A stretch of DNA of 64,000 nt. Source: Marinomonas sp. IMCC 4694. GTDB taxonomy: Bacteria; Pseudomonadota; Gammaproteobacteria; Pseudomonadales; Marinomonadaceae. Numbering within the stretch: position 1 is the first letter of the stretch; every line of letters starts with the position of its first letter. Positions 61,822 to 64,000 of the stretch are shown here, one piece after another. A program made the translations under genes and the position numbers. The notes below the pieces were generated by a model, which saw nothing but the letters and a program-made list of their open reading frames with translations, was not told the DNA's origin and made no database searches. The DNA is taken from NCBI RefSeq assembly GCF_008122525.1, contig NZ_VSRV01000001.1, positions 2,232,001-2,296,000 on the forward strand, in the 5' to 3' direction.

Positions 61822-63204
61822 GTGACCCAATTTCATCACCCACTAAACACGCTTCTTCCGCCAAAACTGACCACGCTACTTTCCGACATGGGCTTCACCA
61901 CATTTACGCCCATTCAAGAGCAGAGCTTACCGGCGATGATTGACGGCAAAGACATCCTGGCTCAGGCGCAAACCGGCAGCGGTAAAACCTTAGCGTTCGC
62001 GATCGCATTGTTGTTAAAAATCAACCCTCGTTTTTTTGGGGTCCAATCTCTGGTCATGTGCCCAACCCGCGAATTGGCGGATCAAGTCTCCAAAGAAATT
62101 CGTAAAGTCGCACGTTACCAAGACAACATCAAAGTGCTCAGCTTGTGTGGCGGCATGCCATTTGGGCCGCAAATCGGCTCTTTGGAACACGGCGCGCACA
62201 TCGTAGTCGGTACGCCTGGTCGCTTAATGGAACACCTGCGCAAAGGGACTTTAAAGCTGAATGCACTCAACACGCTAGTGCTCGACGAAGCCGACCGCAT
62301 GCTCGACATGGGCTTTGTAGACAGCATTCGCGAAGTCGTGGAGCTCACCCCAAGCCATCGTCAAACCTTACTGTTTTCTGCCACTTACGGCGATGGCATT
62401 GAAGCAATCAGCGGGGAGTTTCAAAACAACCCAGTCAGCATCAAAGTTGAAGCACAAGAAGACTTAAAGCCTAACATCGAGCAATTTTTTGTACGCAGCG
62501 AAAACAAAGACAAATGCGAAACCTTATTGGCCACGTTGCAACATTTTGAGCCTCGCCAAGCGATTGTTTTTTGCAATACTAAAGCCGAATGTCAGGTGGT
62601 TGCAGACTGGTTAGCCGAACACAAAGTGGCCGCACAAGCCATTCACGGTGATTTAGAACAACGCCAACGGGATCAAGTTTTGGTGCGTTTTAGCAACCAA
62701 AGCAGCTGTGTGTTAGTCGCCACCGACGTCGCCGCTCGTGGTATCGACGTAAAAGAAATTGACCTAGTCGTGAACTACGACACCACCCGCGACACCGACG
62801 TGCATACCCACCGTATTGGTCGAACTGGGCGTGCCGGCGCGGCTGGCATCGCCGTTAACCTAGTTACCTCAAAAGACGACTATAAAGTGCGTGACATAGA
62901 AACGCGCTTTGCTATTGAAGCGAATTACCTAGAGCTCGACGAATTAGACCTGCACTATCGTTTGATTCCACAAAAAACCACCCTCTTGTTTGATGCTGGT
63001 CGAAAGAACAAACTGCGCCCTGGTGACATTCTTGGCGCGCTCACGGCAGGCTTGGGCCTAGAAAAATCTCAGGTGGGTAAAATTGATATTTTTGATTTTC
63101 ATGCTTATGTGTCGATCGACAACGCCGTTGCGAAAAACGTCGTCAAAGAATTTGAAAACAAAAAAATCAAAGGCCGAAATATTCGCGCCCGTATTCTACG
63201 ATAA
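61822..63204 (+). CDS. dbpA: ATP-dependent RNA helicase DbpA
   Basis: DEAD-box helicase that acts on helix 92 of 23S rRNA during large-subunit assembly. Motifs: the Q-motif GFTTFTPIQEQSLP, AQAQTGSGKT, PTRELADQ, TPGRLMEHL, DEAD, SAT and HRIGRTGRAG. Its specific C-terminal RNA-binding domain is present (GRKNKLRPGDILGALTAGLGL, then IFDFHAYVSI and KKIKGRNIRARIL). 460 residues from a GTG start; no better ATG is in frame near it. Followed 15 bp later by a VanZ-like gene. Confidence 0.95.
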   Translation: MTQFHHPLNTLLPPKLTTLLSDMGFTTFTPIQEQSLPAMIDGKDILAQAQTGSGKTLAFAIALLLKINPRFFGVQSLVMCPTRELADQVSKEIRKVARYQDNIKVLSLCGGMPFGPQIGSLEHGAHIVVGTPGRLMEHLRKGTLKLNALNTLVLDEADRMLDMGFVDSIREVVELTPSHRQTLLFSATYGDGIEAISGEFQNNPVSIKVEAQEDLKPNIEQFFVRSENKDKCETLLATLQHFEPRQAIVFCNTKAECQVVADWLAEHKVAAQAIHGDLEQRQRDQVLVRFSNQSSCVLVATDVAARGIDVKEIDLVVNYDTTRDTDVHTHRIGRTGRAGAAGIAVNLVTSKDDYKVRDIETRFAIEANYLELDELDLHYRLIPQKTTLLFDAGRKNKLRPGDILGALTAGLGLEKSQVGKIDIFDFHAYVSIDNAVAKNVVKEFENKKIKGRNIRARILR

Positions 63205-63219
63205 CGGCTCCGTACGACA

Positions 63220-63606
63220 ATGACAAAACAGCAGATACTTTCTTGGGTCATTTCTCCGACAGCACAAACTGTCGGCTTTGTGCTGGGTGGCTTGATCATC
63301 GGCTGGTCAACCCTCACACCAGCCGAATTTTTACCGGCGGCACCGGGCAGCGACAAGCTTCATCATGTGGTGGGATTTGGTGGCTGGGCGCTGATGTGCG
63401 CTTTTGGCCCCATAAAGCGCTTTATGTTCATGGCGCTCGCGGTGATCGTTTGCGGCGGACTGATCGAGTTAATACAACCTTATGTCAACCGCTATGGGGA
63501 ATGGTTCGATTTCTACGCCGACGCCGCAGGGGTGCTTTTAGCCGTTGCCTTACGACTCACTGTCGGGCGTTCAGTGGTTCGCGTTTTAATTCAAAAAAGC
63601 CGCTAA
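63220..63606 (+). CDS. VanZ-like membrane protein
   Basis: A 128-residue protein with about four hydrophobic helices and the VanZ-family pattern: GSDKLHHVVGFGGWALM, then ELIQPYVNRYGEWFDFYADAAGVL (residues about 86-109), where conserved acidic residues face the membrane. VanZ-like proteins are widespread and mostly uncharacterised; a link to teicoplanin resistance applies only to the enterococcal member. Starts 15 bp after dbpA. Confidence 0.85.
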   Translation: MTKQQILSWVISPTAQTVGFVLGGLIIGWSTLTPAEFLPAAPGSDKLHHVVGFGGWALMCAFGPIKRFMFMALAVIVCGGLIELIQPYVNRYGEWFDFYADAAGVLLAVALRLTVGRSVVRVLIQKSR

Positions 63607-63713
63607 TCCAAAGCACCGTCTTAATGAAAGCGGTGAACAGACCTGATAAAGTGTAACTCATTGGTCAAGTATCCACTTTTCATTCCAAGTAAGACAACTG
63701 CGAAGAGAGCCTT

Positions 63714-64000
63714 ATGAGCCCATTAAAAGCCTGGCGAGCCGCCATCGTACACTGCCTTGACGACCCAAAAGTCGTGGGTATTCACGCCGCTTATGACTAC
63801 TTTGAAGATGGCCTACTCGTCGTTCAAAACGATAAAATCGTTGCACTTGGCCATGCCAAGGAGCTACTGGCTAGCCTGCCAGCCGATACCATTATAGAGC
63901 ATCACCCAGATGCCATTATCGCACCGGGCTTTGTGGACACTCATATTCATTACCCGCAAACGGATATGATCGGCTCTTACGGCGAACAGCTACTAACATG
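63714..64000 (+). CDS. guaD: Guanine deaminase, N-terminal part (3' truncated by window edge)
   Basis: Guanine deaminase hydrolyses guanine to xanthine and ammonia for purine catabolism. The frame from ATG 63714 runs to the window end without a stop. The 95 visible residues contain the N-terminal composite-domain strands (DYFEDGLLVVQNDKIVALG) and the amidohydrolase metal motif in APGFVDTHIHYPQTDMIG, followed by SYGEQLL, which is specific to GuaD. AGAGAGCC stands just upstream. The downstream catalytic region is outside the window. Confidence 0.9.
   Translation, partial: MSPLKAWRAAIVHCLDDPKVVGIHAAYDYFEDGLLVVQNDKIVALGHAKELLASLPADTIIEHHPDAIIAPGFVDTHIHYPQTDMIGSYGEQLLT

Noticed and set aside
1..64000. 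CRISPR array, tRNA or rRNA, insertion sequence or prophage
   Set aside because: No regularly spaced repeats, no TTCGA-type tRNA arms with a cloverleaf, no transposase or integrase motifs and no phage genes were found when reading both strands.

Overview
The window is a 64 kb piece of a gammaproteobacterial chromosome. I infer an Oceanospirillales-type marine bacterium close to Marinomonas. The reasons are the housekeeping gene order (dusB-fis, purH-purD, yafS-rnhA-dnaQ opposite gloB-mltD), Na+/H+ antiport by NhaB, a TAXI-type TRAP uptake system, a Coq7-type ubiquinone hydroxylase, an OpsX/KdkA lipooligosaccharide locus and DUF1285. Genes are dense on both strands. I see no IS element, prophage, CRISPR array, rRNA or tRNA.

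Layout. 1-10 kb: the 3' end of dsbD, the acetyl-CoA carboxylase pair accB-accC, prmA, a zinc-ribbon/DUF3426 membrane protein, dusB-fis, then purH-purD. 10-15.5 kb: a small membrane protein divergent from a degenerate hybrid-kinase-like 7TM protein, then HIT, coq7, pdxH, alkB and a DUF1624 membrane protein. 15.5-19.5 kb: the aerobic class Ia ribonucleotide reductase nrdA-nrdB with its [2Fe-2S] maintenance ferredoxin, preceded by two NrdR boxes 32 bp apart. 19.5-25.2 kb: a CDP-alcohol phosphatidyltransferase, YbfF, an unusual operon of a monofunctional prephenate dehydratase, a TonB receptor and a binding-protein-like protein, then yidD. 25.2-34.5 kb: acs with a NarL-type regulator, a TAXI-TRAP transporter, sohB and nhaB. 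34.6-42.6 kb: dnaQ-rnhA-yafS divergent from gloB-mltD, ppnP, a GcvA-type LysR regulator, an SrmB-like helicase and DUF1285. 42.8-52.3 kb: a MetF-like protein lacking key residues, opsX divergent from kdkA-lpxL, an LLM oxidoreductase with the fatty-acid cis/trans isomerase cti, an acidic hypothetical protein, yacL and rbgA. 52.3-64 kb: a candidate small RNA gene, a dipeptide-type ABC operon ending in a HypT-like LysR regulator, a CHASE-GGDAF-EAL protein, dbpA, a VanZ-like protein and the 5' end of guaD.

The most notable non-coding signal is in the 52.34-52.86 kb gap. A near-perfect FNR box (CTGAT-N4-ATCAA) lies about 40 bp upstream of the start expected from a TATACT -10 element. It is followed by a roughly 130-nt stretch of stem-loops that ends in a strong Rho-independent terminator, with no open reading frame of note. 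This is the layout of an oxygen-responsive, FnrS-like small RNA. Other points of interest are a sensor-kinase-like protein whose phospho-acceptor residues all appear lost, a MetF homologue without the catalytic Glu and Asp, and the pheA-TonB receptor operon.

All family calls rest on recognising motifs and synteny by eye. No database search was run.
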